Assembly: GCA_963759055.1 (NCBI GenBank)
Contig: CAVWYD010000006.1
Location: forward strand, 62,001-126,000
Origin: Thiosocius sp963759055
GTDB taxonomy: Bacteria > Pseudomonadota > Gammaproteobacteria > Chromatiales > Chromatiaceae
Direction of reading: 5' to 3'
DNA length: 64,000 nucleotides
Within the stretch, counting starts at the first letter, position 1. The number at the start of each line of letters is the position of its first letter. Made by a program: the position numbers and the translations under genes. The notes beneath the pieces are model-generated. The model was not told the DNA's origin. It ran no database searches and was given only the letters and a program-made list of their open reading frames with translations. Positions 25,341 to 34,403 of this stretch are shown in pieces.

Positions 25341-26518
25341 GTTGTCCCTGGCGTCCGGTAGGGGCTGTGGGCATGCATCTCGCGAATGTATTCATGCATA
25401 CCGGCGCGCTCGTGGTCCAGGTGCTGGGCGATTGCGCGGCCAAACCGTTCATCGGCCAGCCAGTGGGCCGACAGGGTCTGTGTCGGCAGGAAACCGCGGG
25501 GAACCTTGTGCTCGCCCTGGGCCCCGGGTTCGAAGCGTGCCAGGCCATGCCGGATGCAGAATTCCTGGCCCTGGTAATAGCAGGCCTCGAAGTGCAGCTT
25601 GTCGAAGTGCTCTGAGCAACCCCAGTGCCTCCCGTAGAGGGTGTCCTCACCGACCAGGCAGAAGGCGGCGGCGACCGCAGCGCCGCCGTGGTCTGCCATG
25701 ACCAGCAGCACGTCCTCGGGCATCGTTGCGGCGATGCTCCGGAAGAAGCCGAGCGAGAGCGTGGGGATGCCGCCGCGGCGATGAAAGGTCGATTCGTAAA
25801 GGGCGTGAAATATTGCCCAGTCCCCGTCGCCTGCGCTCTTACCATCGAGCAGGCGGAACCTGATTCCCGATTCCGCGACCCGTTTTCTCTCTTTGCGGAT
25901 ATTCTTTCGCTTGGCCGAGCTCAGGGCCGCGAGAAAGGCGTCGAAATCCTCGTAGCCTTGATTTTGCCAATGAAACTGACAACCGATTCGACGCAGCAGA
26001 CCGCCGGCCTCCAGCGCATCGGTCTCTCCGGGCATGGTAAACAGCCAGTGCAGTGAGGAAACCTCCATCTGTTGCGCCAGTTTCAGCCCGGCCGCCATGA
26101 GCAACCGTGGTGCATCGGTGGGCGCATCCGGATGGATCAGCAGCTTCGGGCCGGTTGCCGGCGTGTAGGGTGATGCGCTGACCAGCTTCGGGTAATACTT
26201 GAGGCCGTTGCGCTCGTAAGCATCTGCCCAGGCCCAGTCGAATACGAACTCGCCGTACGAATTGAACTTCAGATAGAGAGGGACTGCGCCCAGCAGGCGA
26301 TCGTCCTCGTCCCACAGGCTCAGATGGTGTGGCAGCCAGCCGTAGCGTTCACCCAGGCAGTTTTCCTCCTCGAGTGCGGCCAGAAATTCATGCCGCAGAA
26401 AGGGGTAGGGTGTCGCGCCGAGCGCATTCCAGCTCTGCGCATCGATCTCGGCGATACGTTCGACGATCCGTATACGCACTGAGGGATCCGTGTTTGTGCT
26501 CGACGAGTCCATACGCAT
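25337..26518 (-). CDS. FemAB-like (DUF482) GNAT-fold protein
   Basis: This protein of about 393 residues belongs to the DUF482/FemAB-like family of peptidoglycan-associated acyl- or aminoacyltransferases. Typical segments are SWNALGATPYPFLRHEFLAA, FDWAWADAYERNGLKYYPKL, LSSAKRKNIRKERKRV, GGIPTLSLGFF and HFEACYYQGQEFCIRHGLAR. No substrate is established to my knowledge. The start is ATG 26518 or 26512, just after trxB; an upstream GTG-like extension into trxB looks unlike the family. Tight coupling to aat suggests shared expression with the aminoacyl-tRNA-dependent transferases. Confidence 0.88.
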   Translation of the reverse strand: MRMDSSSTNTDPSVRIRIVERIAEIDAQSWNALGATPYPFLRHEFLAALEEENCLGERYGWLPHHLSLWDEDDRLLGAVPLYLKFNSYGEFVFDWAWADAYERNGLKYYPKLVSASPYTPATGPKLLIHPDAPTDAPRLLMAAGLKLAQQMEVSSLHWLFTMPGETDALEAGGLLRRIGCQFHWQNQGYEDFDAFLAALSSAKRKNIRKERKRVAESGIRFRLLDGKSAGDGDWAIFHALYESTFHRRGGIPTLSLGFFRSIAATMPEDVLLVMADHGGAAVAAAFCLVGEDTLYGRHWGCSEHFDKLHFEACYYQGQEFCIRHGLARFEPGAQGEHKVPRGFLPTQTLSAHWLADERFGRAIAQHLDHERAGMHEYIREMHAHSPYRTPGTT

Positions 26519-26558
26519 GCAGGCGGAAGCGATAGACACCGCTCCCGCCTTGTCGCGG

Positions 26559-27521
26559 TCAGGCCTTTTGCTCGAGCGCGTCCAGATACTTCTCGGCGTC
26601 GAGCGCCGCCATGCAGCCGCTGCCTGCGGAGGTGATCGCCTGGCGGTAGACATGATCCATCACGTCACCCGCGGCATAAACGCCTTCGACCGAGGTGGCC
26701 GTGGCGTTGCCCTCGGTGCCGCTGTGTACCTTGATATAGCCGCCTGCCATCTCGAGCTGGCCTTCGAACATGTCGGTATTGGGTTTGTGACCGATCGCGA
26801 TGAACACGCCGTGGACGTCGATGTCGCGGGTCCCGCCGTCCTTGGTGCTCTTGATTCGGATACCCGTGACACCGCTGTCATCGCCGAGCACTTCGTCCAG
26901 GGTGCTGTCCCAGGCAATGTTGACGTTGCCGTTCTCGGCCTTTTCGAACAAATGCTTCTGCAGGATCTTTTCGGCGCGCAGGGCGTCGCGACGGTGAACC
27001 AGCGTCACCTCCGACGCGATGTTCGACAGATAAAGCGCCTCTTCGACCGCAGTATTGCCGCCGCCGATAACGGCCACTTTCTGGTTGCGGTAGAAGAATC
27101 CGTCGCAGGTCGCGCAGGCTGACACACCTTTGCCTTTGAACGCCTCTTCTGAGGGCATGCCGAGGTATTGCGCCGAGGCGCCGGTGCAGATGATCAGCGC
27201 GTCGCAGGTGTACTGCTGGCTGTCACCCCTGAGCTGAAAAGGACGCTGACTGAGATCGACCTGCGAGATGTGGTCGAAGATGATTTCGGTATCGAAGCGC
27301 TCGGCATGCTGCTGCATGCGGGTCATGAGGTCAGGCCCCTGAACGCCATCGTTGTCACCGGGCCAGTTGTCCACATCGGTGGTGGTCATGAGCTGGCCGC
27401 CCTGTTCCATGCCGGTGAGCAGCACCGGGCTGAGGTTGGCGCGGGCGGCGTAGACTGCTGCGGAATAGCCGGCCGGACCGGATCCCAGAATCAGCAGTCG
27501 ACAATGCTTGGTATCGCTCAT
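26559..27521 (-). CDS. trxB: Thioredoxin reductase
   Basis: TrxB transfers electrons from NADPH to thioredoxin through FAD and a redox disulfide. The FAD motif GSGPAGYSAAVYAARA, the active-site CATCDG, the NADPH motif VIGGGNTAVEEAL and the late GVYAAGDVMD are present in 320 residues. ATG 27521 has CAGGAGA 8 bases upstream. It heads the trxB-FemAB-aat-bpt run on the minus strand. Confidence 0.97.
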   Translation of the reverse strand: MSDTKHCRLLILGSGPAGYSAAVYAARANLSPVLLTGMEQGGQLMTTTDVDNWPGDNDGVQGPDLMTRMQQHAERFDTEIIFDHISQVDLSQRPFQLRGDSQQYTCDALIICTGASAQYLGMPSEEAFKGKGVSACATCDGFFYRNQKVAVIGGGNTAVEEALYLSNIASEVTLVHRRDALRAEKILQKHLFEKAENGNVNIAWDSTLDEVLGDDSGVTGIRIKSTKDGGTRDIDVHGVFIAIGHKPNTDMFEGQLEMAGGYIKVHSGTEGNATATSVEGVYAAGDVMDHVYRQAITSAGSGCMAALDAEKYLDALEQKA

Positions 27522-27603
27522 GCATCTGTCTCCTGATTAATGAAGGCTTCGCCCCGCCGGGCTTCAGTTTCGAGCGGGATGGCGAAGCGAACTGGCGGGC
27601 AAT

Positions 27604-27631
27604 ACTATAGGCAACCCTGTCTGGAGGTAAA
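27604..27631 (-). promoter_or_regulatory. Candidate trxB promoter
   Basis: On the minus strand TTTACC (27626-27631) and TATAGT (27604-27609) are separated by 16 bp, 83 bp before trxB. The site overlaps the leader of the ald relic on the other strand. Confidence 0.35.
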
Positions 27632-27634
27632 ACC

Positions 27635-27922
27635 ATGAGTTTGTGTGTTGGCGCTCCGAAGGAGATCAAACTGCCGGATGGCCGTTTCGCAATTGCCGCG
27701 GCGGCACCGCGTGCGTTCAGCCGGGCCCAGGTCGCACAGATGCAGCCTGGGCGCGTGGTCGCCGAGTGATCGATCGACCAGGGCGGGTGCATTGAGACTA
27801 CCCGCGCAAGCACTTACGATGCGCCCACCCACATGGAGGAAGGGGTAGTGCAATCTTGCGCGGCCAATAGGCCCGGTGCGGTCAGGCCCAGCGCCACCCA
27901 CGCGCTGTCTGCGCCGATCTGA
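27635..27922 (+). pseudogene. ald: Alanine dehydrogenase relic (internally deleted)
   Basis: This frame begins at ATG 27635 behind an intact GGAGG. Its first codons read VGAPKEIKLPDGRFAI, matching the alanine dehydrogenase opening (GVPKEIKxxExRVAL). After about 27 codons it jumps to AQVAQMQPGRVVAE, a TGA at 27767, then in the same frame IDQGGCIETTRASTYDAPTH and ANRPGAV. These match the enzyme's late QMKPGSVIVDVAIDQGG and VANMPGAVPRTS segments. About 250 residues of the middle, with the NAD-binding domain, and the C-terminal helices are gone. Ald converts L-alanine to pyruvate and ammonia; this copy cannot. The family match is from recall of conserved motifs. Confidence 0.8.
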
Positions 27923-28020
27923 TCACTGTCTCTCTTTGTCGGCCTGTGCGATAATTCGCAACTTACCTGCAGAAAACTGTTTAAATTATTGTTTCATATT
28001 GTTTATTTGGTGTTTTTGAA

Positions 28021-30291
28021 ATGCATGCATCGCTAAACAGGCGACTCAAGGAAGGGGCGTTCCTGCTGCTGCTGGCAATAGGCGTCTATTTCCTGATGGC
28101 GCTGTTCTCGTACTCTCCCAACGATCCCAGCTGGGTGTTCGAGAGCGCCAAACGGCACGCCGACAACGCCGGCGGGGTTGCGGGTGCCTGGGCGGCGAGT
28201 GTGCTGTTCATGTTGTTCGGCAAGGTTGCGTACCTGTTTCCGCTGATGATCGCCTGGGGCGGCTGGCTGATGTTCCGTGAGCGCGATGAGGAGAATCACA
28301 GCGTATATCTGCGCATTGCGCGTTGGGGCGGCTTCCTTCTTATCGTGCTTACCGCCACCTCGCTGGCGGCACTGCATTTCGGTGCCGCAGACGAACTGCC
28401 GGAGGGCCCGGGCGGGATCATTGGCAGCATGATCGGCAGCTCGGGCAAGGCGGTGTTGAATTCCGACGGTGCCAGCCTGCTGCTGCTTACCCTGTTGCTG
28501 GTGGGTTTTACTCTGTATACCGGCGTGTCCTGGCTCGCCGTGATGGATGGCCTGGGTGGTTTTGTTCTCAATGCCTGGCGTCAGGGCGTCATGCTTTTCG
28601 GCACCCTGGCGGAAAAGCGAGAGGCCAGCCGGATGAAGCAGGAGCGGCAGGACGTCGTCAAGAAAGAACAGGAACGCACCCGCAACAAGCCACCACCGAT
28701 CATTGAGAAGAAAGAACCGACCATCAAGTCGAGCGTTCGGATCGAAAAGGAACGCCAGATGACCCTGCTCGAACCCGAACCCAATACCGAGCTGCCACCG
28801 CTCGGCCTGCTCGACCCCCCACAGAAGAGCGGCAAGGGACTGTCAACCGAGGCCCTGCAGGCCATGTCGGGGCAGGTCGAACGCAAGCTTGCGGACTTTG
28901 GCGTGATTGCCGAGGTCACCGCAGTGCACCCCGGGCCCGTGGTTACCCTGTTTGAGCTGCAACTGGCGGCGGGCACCAAGGCCAGCAAGGTCACCAATCT
29001 TTCGAAGGATCTGGCGCGCGCCTTGTCAGTCGTATCGGTGCGCGTGGTCGAGGTCATCCCGGGCAAAACAGTGATCGGCCTTGAGATCCCCAACGAGTAC
29101 CGTGAGATGGTCTATCTCAGCGAGACCCTGCGCTCCGAGGCTTACGATCGCTCCAAGTCGCCGCTCACGCTGGCACTGGGCAAGGATATCGTCGGTGAGC
29201 CGGTGGTTGCCGATCTGGCCAAGATGCCGCATGCGCTGATCGCCGGTACCACGGGCTCGGGTAAGTCCGTGGCCGTCAACGCCATGATTCTGAGCCTGTT
29301 GTACAAGGCCACGGCGGAACAGATCCGCCTGATCATGATCGACCCGAAGATGCTCGAACTCTCGGTCTATGAGGGCATACCGCACCTGCTCACGCCGGTG
29401 GTCACCGACATGAAGGAGGCGGCGAACGCGCTGCGCTGGTGTGTCGCCGAGATGGAACGTCGCTACCGTCTGATGGCTTCACTCGGGGTGCGCAACATCG
29501 CGGGTTACAACAAGAAGGTCAGAGATGCGGTCAAGGCGGGTGAGCCAATCAAGGATCCGCTGTTCAAGCCCGAGCCCGATCCGATCACCGGCGATCTGCC
29601 TGAGATCCCTGACCTCCACGCGATACCCTACATCGTGGTCGTGGTGGATGAGTTCGCCGATATGATCATGGTGGTCGGCAAGAAAGTGGAGGAACTGATC
29701 GCGCGGCTGGCGCAGAAGGCGCGTGCGTCCGGCATCCACCTGTTGCTTGCCACCCAGCGCCCCTCGGTCGACGTCATCACCGGCCTGATCAAGGCCAACA
29801 TTCCGACCAGGATCGCGTTTCAGGTGTCCTCCCGCGTGGATTCGCGCACCATCCTCGATCAGATGGGGGCCGAGGCCCTGCTCGGCCATGGTGACATGCT
29901 TTACCTGCCACCGGGCACCAGCATCCCGTTGCGCACGCACGGCGCTTTCGTTGACGATCACGAGGTCCATCGGGTGGTCAGTCATCTCAAGCAGAGCGGG
30001 GCGCCGAACTACGTCGATGAGATCCTGCAGGAACCAAGCGAGGCCATCCCCGGTCTATCTGCCGAGGCCTCCGGTGTCGACACGGAGGATCAGGACCCGC
30101 TGTTCGATGAGGCTGTACAGATCATTACCGACTCGAGGCGAGCATCGATTTCCGGCGTGCAAAGGCGACTTAAGATCGGTTACAACCGTGCCGCACGCCT
30201 GGTAGAGGAGATGGAACGCATCGGAATCGTCAGCTCGGCCGATGAACGTGGTAACCGTGAAGTGCTGGCACCGCCACCGGTGAAGGACTGA
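28021..30291 (+). CDS. ftsK: DNA translocase FtsK
   Basis: FtsK sits at the division septum and pumps DNA toward dif so that XerCD can resolve chromosome dimers. The 756-residue form has four N-terminal TM helices (to about residue 180), a short charged linker, the RecA-like motor with Walker A GTTGSGKSVAVN and Walker B IVVVVDEFADMIM, and the C-terminal gamma winged helix (SISGVQRRLKIGYNRAARLVEEME) that reads KOPS sites. The linker is much shorter than in E. coli. ATG 28021 has no strong ribosome-binding site. Confidence 0.97.
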   Translation: MHASLNRRLKEGAFLLLLAIGVYFLMALFSYSPNDPSWVFESAKRHADNAGGVAGAWAASVLFMLFGKVAYLFPLMIAWGGWLMFRERDEENHSVYLRIARWGGFLLIVLTATSLAALHFGAADELPEGPGGIIGSMIGSSGKAVLNSDGASLLLLTLLLVGFTLYTGVSWLAVMDGLGGFVLNAWRQGVMLFGTLAEKREASRMKQERQDVVKKEQERTRNKPPPIIEKKEPTIKSSVRIEKERQMTLLEPEPNTELPPLGLLDPPQKSGKGLSTEALQAMSGQVERKLADFGVIAEVTAVHPGPVVTLFELQLAAGTKASKVTNLSKDLARALSVVSVRVVEVIPGKTVIGLEIPNEYREMVYLSETLRSEAYDRSKSPLTLALGKDIVGEPVVADLAKMPHALIAGTTGSGKSVAVNAMILSLLYKATAEQIRLIMIDPKMLELSVYEGIPHLLTPVVTDMKEAANALRWCVAEMERRYRLMASLGVRNIAGYNKKVRDAVKAGEPIKDPLFKPEPDPITGDLPEIPDLHAIPYIVVVVDEFADMIMVVGKKVEELIARLAQKARASGIHLLLATQRPSVDVITGLIKANIPTRIAFQVSSRVDSRTILDQMGAEALLGHGDMLYLPPGTSIPLRTHGAFVDDHEVHRVVSHLKQSGAPNYVDEILQEPSEAIPGLSAEASGVDTEDQDPLFDEAVQIITDSRRASISGVQRRLKIGYNRAARLVEEMERIGIVSSADERGNREVLAPPPVKD

Positions 30292-30293
30292 TC

Positions 30294-30917
30294 TTGTTGA
30301 GATTGATTTTGTTTGGTTTTTTGCTGGCAATGCATGTCGCCGTCTCGGCAGCGCCGGGCCCCGGCCGTCAGGCCCTGGATGATTTCCTCGACGGGCTCTC
30401 GACCCTGCAGGCGAAGTTCGAACAGTCGGTGCTCGACACCGAGAACGCCAGCAGCGGGCAGATGCACGGACTCTTCCTGCTCGAGCGCCCCGGAAAATTC
30501 CGTTGGGACTACATGGTGCCGCGAAAGCAGGTCATCCTGGCTGACGGGCGCGACGTCTGGATTATCGAGGAGGACCTCAAGCAGGTCACCCGTCATTATC
30601 AGAAGTGGGCACTCAAGGGCACGCCCGCCGCTTTTCTCGCCATGGACGCCGCCGTGGAAGATGATTTCGAGATTGTCGAGATTGGCGAACGCATGGGCAT
30701 GCAGTGGCTGGAGCTCATACCGCGTGACCAGGAGAGTGATTTCAATCGCGTCCTGCTGGCCTTTGCCGACAATCAGCTGCGGCGTCTCGAGCTGAACGAC
30801 AAATTCGGTCAGATTTCACGGTTCAGTTTCTACGATGTGCAACGAAACGTACCAATCGATTCGCGGCTGTTCGTTTTCGAGGGCAAGGACGACTGGGACG
30901 TGTTGCAGGGCGACTGA
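30294..30917 (+). CDS. lolA: Outer-membrane lipoprotein carrier protein LolA
   Basis: LolA is the periplasmic chaperone that ferries lipoproteins from LolCDE to LolB. A signal peptide (LILFGFLLAMHVAVSAA) precedes a 190-residue mature protein with LSTLQAKFEQSVLD, GLFLLERPGKFRWDY and the LELNDKFGQ strand. TTG 30294 begins 3 bases after the ftsK stop, so translation is coupled; TTG 30297 is equally possible. ftsK-lolA-rarA is the standard order, here split by inserted genes. Confidence 0.95.
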   Translation: MLRLILFGFLLAMHVAVSAAPGPGRQALDDFLDGLSTLQAKFEQSVLDTENASSGQMHGLFLLERPGKFRWDYMVPRKQVILADGRDVWIIEEDLKQVTRHYQKWALKGTPAAFLAMDAAVEDDFEIVEIGERMGMQWLELIPRDQESDFNRVLLAFADNQLRRLELNDKFGQISRFSFYDVQRNVPIDSRLFVFEGKDDWDVLQGD

Positions 30918-30943
30918 CCACAGCGGTGCCATGCGCTGCACCT

Positions 30944-30970
30944 ATTGCCCCACGGTTTTTCCGGGGCAAT
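30944..30970 (+). repeat. Inverted repeat after lolA
   Basis: ATTGCCCC (30944-30951) and GGGGCAAT (30963-30970) form an 8-bp stem with an 11-base loop containing T5. The T run is in the loop, not after the stem, so termination is doubtful. Confidence 0.35.
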
Positions 30971-31033
30971 ATGGTTGTTCGCGATTGGTGTAAATTCGTC
31001 CCGTTAAGATCCTATTCGGATGCACCGGCCAAG

Positions 31034-32425
31034 ATGACAGCTCATTCAGATACCGCAACCGCGAACTTGGTGCACCGTGCACGCGAGTTTGCGACGCAGG
31101 CACACCGGCGGATTGACCAACGACGCAAGTATTCCAAGCAGGCCTACGAGGTACACCTGAAGGCCGTGGCAGACCTGGTCGCCCGGGTAAGCGACGATCA
31201 GGAAATGATTGCCGCTGCCTGGTTGCACGACACAGTCGAGGATACGCCTGCCACCCTTGGGGACATCGAACGCGAGTTCGGGAGTGGCGTAGCGCAGCTG
31301 GTGGCTGATCTCACCGACGTAAGTCGGCCGGGTGACGGCAACCGGTCGGTACGCAAGGCGATCGACCGCGCCCACACGGCGCAGGCCAGCGTGCGGGCAA
31401 AGACCGTCAAGCTTGCCGACCTGACCGACAACTGCCGTGATATCTGTGAACATGACGAACGTTTTGCACGCGTCTTTATTTCCGAGATGGCGGCCCTGCT
31501 CGAGGTGCTCGGGGAGGGCGATGCGCGCCTCCTCAAGAAGGCCCGGGCGACCCTGGACGATTGTGCGAAACGGCTCTCGTTGCAGCTGGGTCCAAAGTCA
31601 GCTCCGCCGGGTGCCGATCATACGGCGGACCTGACCGAGGGAGACCGTGACTTTGCCGCCCGCAACCGACGTGCCTTGCGCCTGTTTATGCGTGCATTTT
31701 CGGCGCAGGATATCGCCGAACCCCTGCGGTCTTTCGACGCCGGGTTGGAGGCAGGCAGGATAGCCGACTACCTGAAAGATCGCGGGCGCAGTGTCGCGGG
31801 CCTGCGCGAGTCGGGAAGCGTCAAGGGTTATGTGCGACAGCATGAGCTGGGCGAGGCTCAGGCACAAGATCAAATGCGTACCTTCGAAGAGGGGCAGGTG
31901 GTCGAAGGCGAGGCCTCGCTTGCAGATGTGGTCCTCGTGCTGACACGCCATGACCATTGTTTCGTTCGGGTTCTGGATGACGTCGTCGGTGTGATCTCCC
32001 GTGGTGAGATGCAGAAGCCGGTGGTCCGGATGTGGCTGTTTGGCTTTATCACCACCATCGAGATGACGCTGCGTGAGCGTACGATGATGCGCTGGCCCGA
32101 TGGCTCATGGACGGAAAAACTTGCGCCATCGCGTTTGCAGAAGGCGCAGGTCCTGCGAGACGAGCGCTTACGGCGCGGGCAGGAATGCGCTTTGCTCGAC
32201 TGCGTCCAGCTGTCCGACGTGGCCAAGATTCTGCTGGCTGTGCGGGAAGAACGCCTGACTTACGGATTCGATTCCGCAGCGGCGGCAAAAAGGGTGATCA
32301 AAGAGATGGAGTCACTGCGCAACAACCTCGCCCATTCGCAGGATATCGTGACCCACGACTGGGCACAGATCGCACGAATGGCAAGGAACATAGAAGCTTT
32401 GGCAATGACTAACGGAAAGCACTGA
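31034..32425 (+). CDS. HD-domain (RSH/MESH1-like) protein fused to CBS-like and HEPN-like domains
   Basis: This is a 463-residue protein with three parts. Residues 10-180 look like the (p)ppGpp hydrolase HD domain of SpoT/MESH1: H24 and H41, the LHDTVEDTPATLGDIE box (H65-D70) and KLADLTDN (D129-N133). No synthetase domain follows. Residues about 280-350 resemble a CBS-type region (SLADVVLVLTRHDHCFVRVL, GVISRGEMQKPVVRMWLFGF). The C-terminus (380-455) carries RNNLAH, an Rx4H motif as in HEPN RNases. ATG 31034 fits the domain boundary. The HD assignment is firm in motif terms; ppGpp as substrate and RNase activity are inferences. It converges with the transpeptidase gene, overlapping by 17 bp. 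Confidence 0.75.
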   Translation: MTAHSDTATANLVHRAREFATQAHRRIDQRRKYSKQAYEVHLKAVADLVARVSDDQEMIAAAWLHDTVEDTPATLGDIEREFGSGVAQLVADLTDVSRPGDGNRSVRKAIDRAHTAQASVRAKTVKLADLTDNCRDICEHDERFARVFISEMAALLEVLGEGDARLLKKARATLDDCAKRLSLQLGPKSAPPGADHTADLTEGDRDFAARNRRALRLFMRAFSAQDIAEPLRSFDAGLEAGRIADYLKDRGRSVAGLRESGSVKGYVRQHELGEAQAQDQMRTFEEGQVVEGEASLADVVLVLTRHDHCFVRVLDDVVGVISRGEMQKPVVRMWLFGFITTIEMTLRERTMMRWPDGSWTEKLAPSRLQKAQVLRDERLRRGQECALLDCVQLSDVAKILLAVREERLTYGFDSAAAAKRVIKEMESLRNNLAHSQDIVTHDWAQIARMARNIEALAMTNGKH

Positions 32426-34028
32426 ACCGAAACGGTTGCCGCAGGCCATCGAGCACCGCCTGGTCGCGCGAATACACGTCGCTGAAGAATTTCACATCCC
32501 CGTCACCGTCCGGCACGCTGGTCCAGTACATCAGAAACACCATGATCGGGTCAGTCAGTGTCACGGTCTCATTGCTGGCCTTGCTGATGCGCTCCTCGAC
32601 CTTTGACTCACTCCACTCGACGGGGTCTCCGAGCAGCTCCGCTGCCAGAGAAATCGGCTTTTCAACACGGATGCATCCGGAGCTGGTGGTACGTTCAGCG
32701 CGATCAAACAGAGTCTGGCTTGGCGTGTCATGCAGATAGACGAAGTGCTGGTTGGGGAACATGAACTTGATACGCCCCAGGGCATTCTTCGGCCCGGGTT
32801 CCTGGCGCACGGTATAGGGAAAGTTAGCGGCCGAGATGGCGGTCAGGTCGACGTTGCTGATATCGACCAGCTTGCCGGAACGGTCCAGCAACACCATGTC
32901 TTTCCGCGCAAGATAATCCGGATCTTTCTTGATCTTGGGGATGATGTCCTCGCGCAGGATGGTGGGGGGTACCGTCCATGTTGGACCGAGCACCATGTAG
33001 GTCATCTTCTTCTTGAACACCGGGGTCTTTCGATAAGGTTTTCCGACCTGAACCCGGCTTTGCCAGGTGACCTTTCTGTCCTCCACCAAGTAGGCCTCGA
33101 ATCCAGCGATGTTGACGACCAGAAAGCGCGGCTCGAGATCCCGGAACACCCAGCGGGTGCGTTCGAGATTGGCCTTGAGCTGATCGATCCTTGATGCGAC
33201 CGGGACATTCATTGCCTCGATGGTCTGGGCACCTATGATGCCGTCCGCTTCGAGGCCGTGTCTTGCCTGAAAGTGTTCGACAGCGCTCGTCAGATCAGGA
33301 TCGAACCACTGGGGATCATTGCTCTGGTCCGCCGCCCCATCGGTGACGGCGAGTCGCTCACGCACAGCCGCAACGCGTGGATCGCGATCACCCGGGCGCA
33401 GTGCGGGGCCCTTGGGCACCATGGGCCAACCGCCAGCTGCCGCAATTGCACGGTATCGCGCCAGGCCCGCGCGCAGGCCCGCATAGAAGCTGCCATCTGG
33501 CCCCAGTCGAGTTAGAAAGGCGTCCAGTTCCGGGGCCGCCACGGCTTGTTCGAGCACCGTGACAGGTTCCTCGTTCTGCAATCGTCGGGTGAGATTCCAG
33601 TCGGGGTCGAGGCCTGCAGCATCGATCTTGCCGAAGTGCAGGTGGTAGCCGAAGCGGATCAGGGCCTCGGTGGCCAGCACGTCGCGAGCGGCCAGCGGCA
33701 TGGGGTCGGTACTTTCCGGCCATCCGGCCAGGGTCGAGTAGTGGTAGTCCTCCGGGTTCAGACCATGCTCCTCCGCGCCCTTGAGTACCTCCAGCAGCTC
33801 CTGCAGACGCGCCTTCTCCAACCAGACGGGTTGGAAGTCCCTGCCTGCATAGAAGCTTGGCAACAGAGTGGTTGCAGCGATCTGCTGGCCGCCGATCGAC
33901 CGGTTGCTGCCATCCAATATGGCCTCGCTGAATTTGCGGATCTGCTCCGCCGTGGGTTCCATGGCATGGGCCGGCACCAGGCAGACAAGCAACAGGATCA
34001 GCATCAAAGGTCGATACAGCGTGCGCAT
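32409..34028 (-). CDS. L,D-transpeptidase of the LdtD (YcbB) type
   Basis: This is a periplasmic enzyme that forms 3-3 cross-links between diaminopimelate residues in peptidoglycan. A signal peptide (LMLILLLVCLVPAHA) precedes a scaffold region, a peptidoglycan-binding domain (LTSAVEHFQARHGLEADGIIG) and the YkuD catalytic domain with the active-site Cys in SSGCIRVE. The 539 residues fit the large LdtD/YcbB class rather than the small Ldt enzymes. ATG 34028 is the chosen start. No envelope partner gene is adjacent. Confidence 0.93.
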   Translation of the reverse strand: MRTLYRPLMLILLLVCLVPAHAMEPTAEQIRKFSEAILDGSNRSIGGQQIAATTLLPSFYAGRDFQPVWLEKARLQELLEVLKGAEEHGLNPEDYHYSTLAGWPESTDPMPLAARDVLATEALIRFGYHLHFGKIDAAGLDPDWNLTRRLQNEEPVTVLEQAVAAPELDAFLTRLGPDGSFYAGLRAGLARYRAIAAAGGWPMVPKGPALRPGDRDPRVAAVRERLAVTDGAADQSNDPQWFDPDLTSAVEHFQARHGLEADGIIGAQTIEAMNVPVASRIDQLKANLERTRWVFRDLEPRFLVVNIAGFEAYLVEDRKVTWQSRVQVGKPYRKTPVFKKKMTYMVLGPTWTVPPTILREDIIPKIKKDPDYLARKDMVLLDRSGKLVDISNVDLTAISAANFPYTVRQEPGPKNALGRIKFMFPNQHFVYLHDTPSQTLFDRAERTTSSGCIRVEKPISLAAELLGDPVEWSESKVEERISKASNETVTLTDPIMVFLMYWTSVPDGDGDVKFFSDVYSRDQAVLDGLRQPFRFSAFR

Positions 34029-34403
34029 GGATATGGTTACTCGGTTCGTCGGTCAAACAGATTTTCAGATTAGCATGACAAGGTGCAGATTTTGGATTTG
34101 AGACGGCCTGTCGGCATGTTGTCGGTGCGCGAGGTGCCGCTGTGAGTTGAAGGGAATCGCTTGGGTGCGCGTCGTTGCACTTTGACGATCTACTCGCACA
34201 ATGCTGTGGGTAGCTGACCACAACGACTTGGCGGAGAATTTTTTGTTCAGAAGATCGCAGGTCAGCGTTGAAGGGTTTGCTCTGTCAAGCGTCTTTTTGC
34301 TTCTCATGTACAGACTAAATCCCTAGAATTCAGATGCAGCGGCAGAATACTGCCGCTGCTGCGGGGCCAAAGGCGTCCGGCAGCGGTATATCCAGGGCGG
34401 GGA
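34029..34403. other. Divergent intergenic region, no gene seen
   Basis: 375 bases separate the transpeptidase and patatin genes. No convincing coding frame is present. It holds a perfect 10-bp hairpin near the patatin start (34336-34359) and T-rich stretches (34231-34245, 34290-34300), with no well-spaced -35/-10 pair that I would defend. Confidence 0.5.
34336..34359 (+). repeat. Perfect 10-bp hairpin in the patatin leader
   Basis: GCAGCGGCAG (34336-34345) and CTGCCGCTGC (34350-34359) are separated by AATA. No T tract follows, so it is more likely a structured leader element than a terminator. It is 45 bp before the start codon. Confidence 0.5.
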
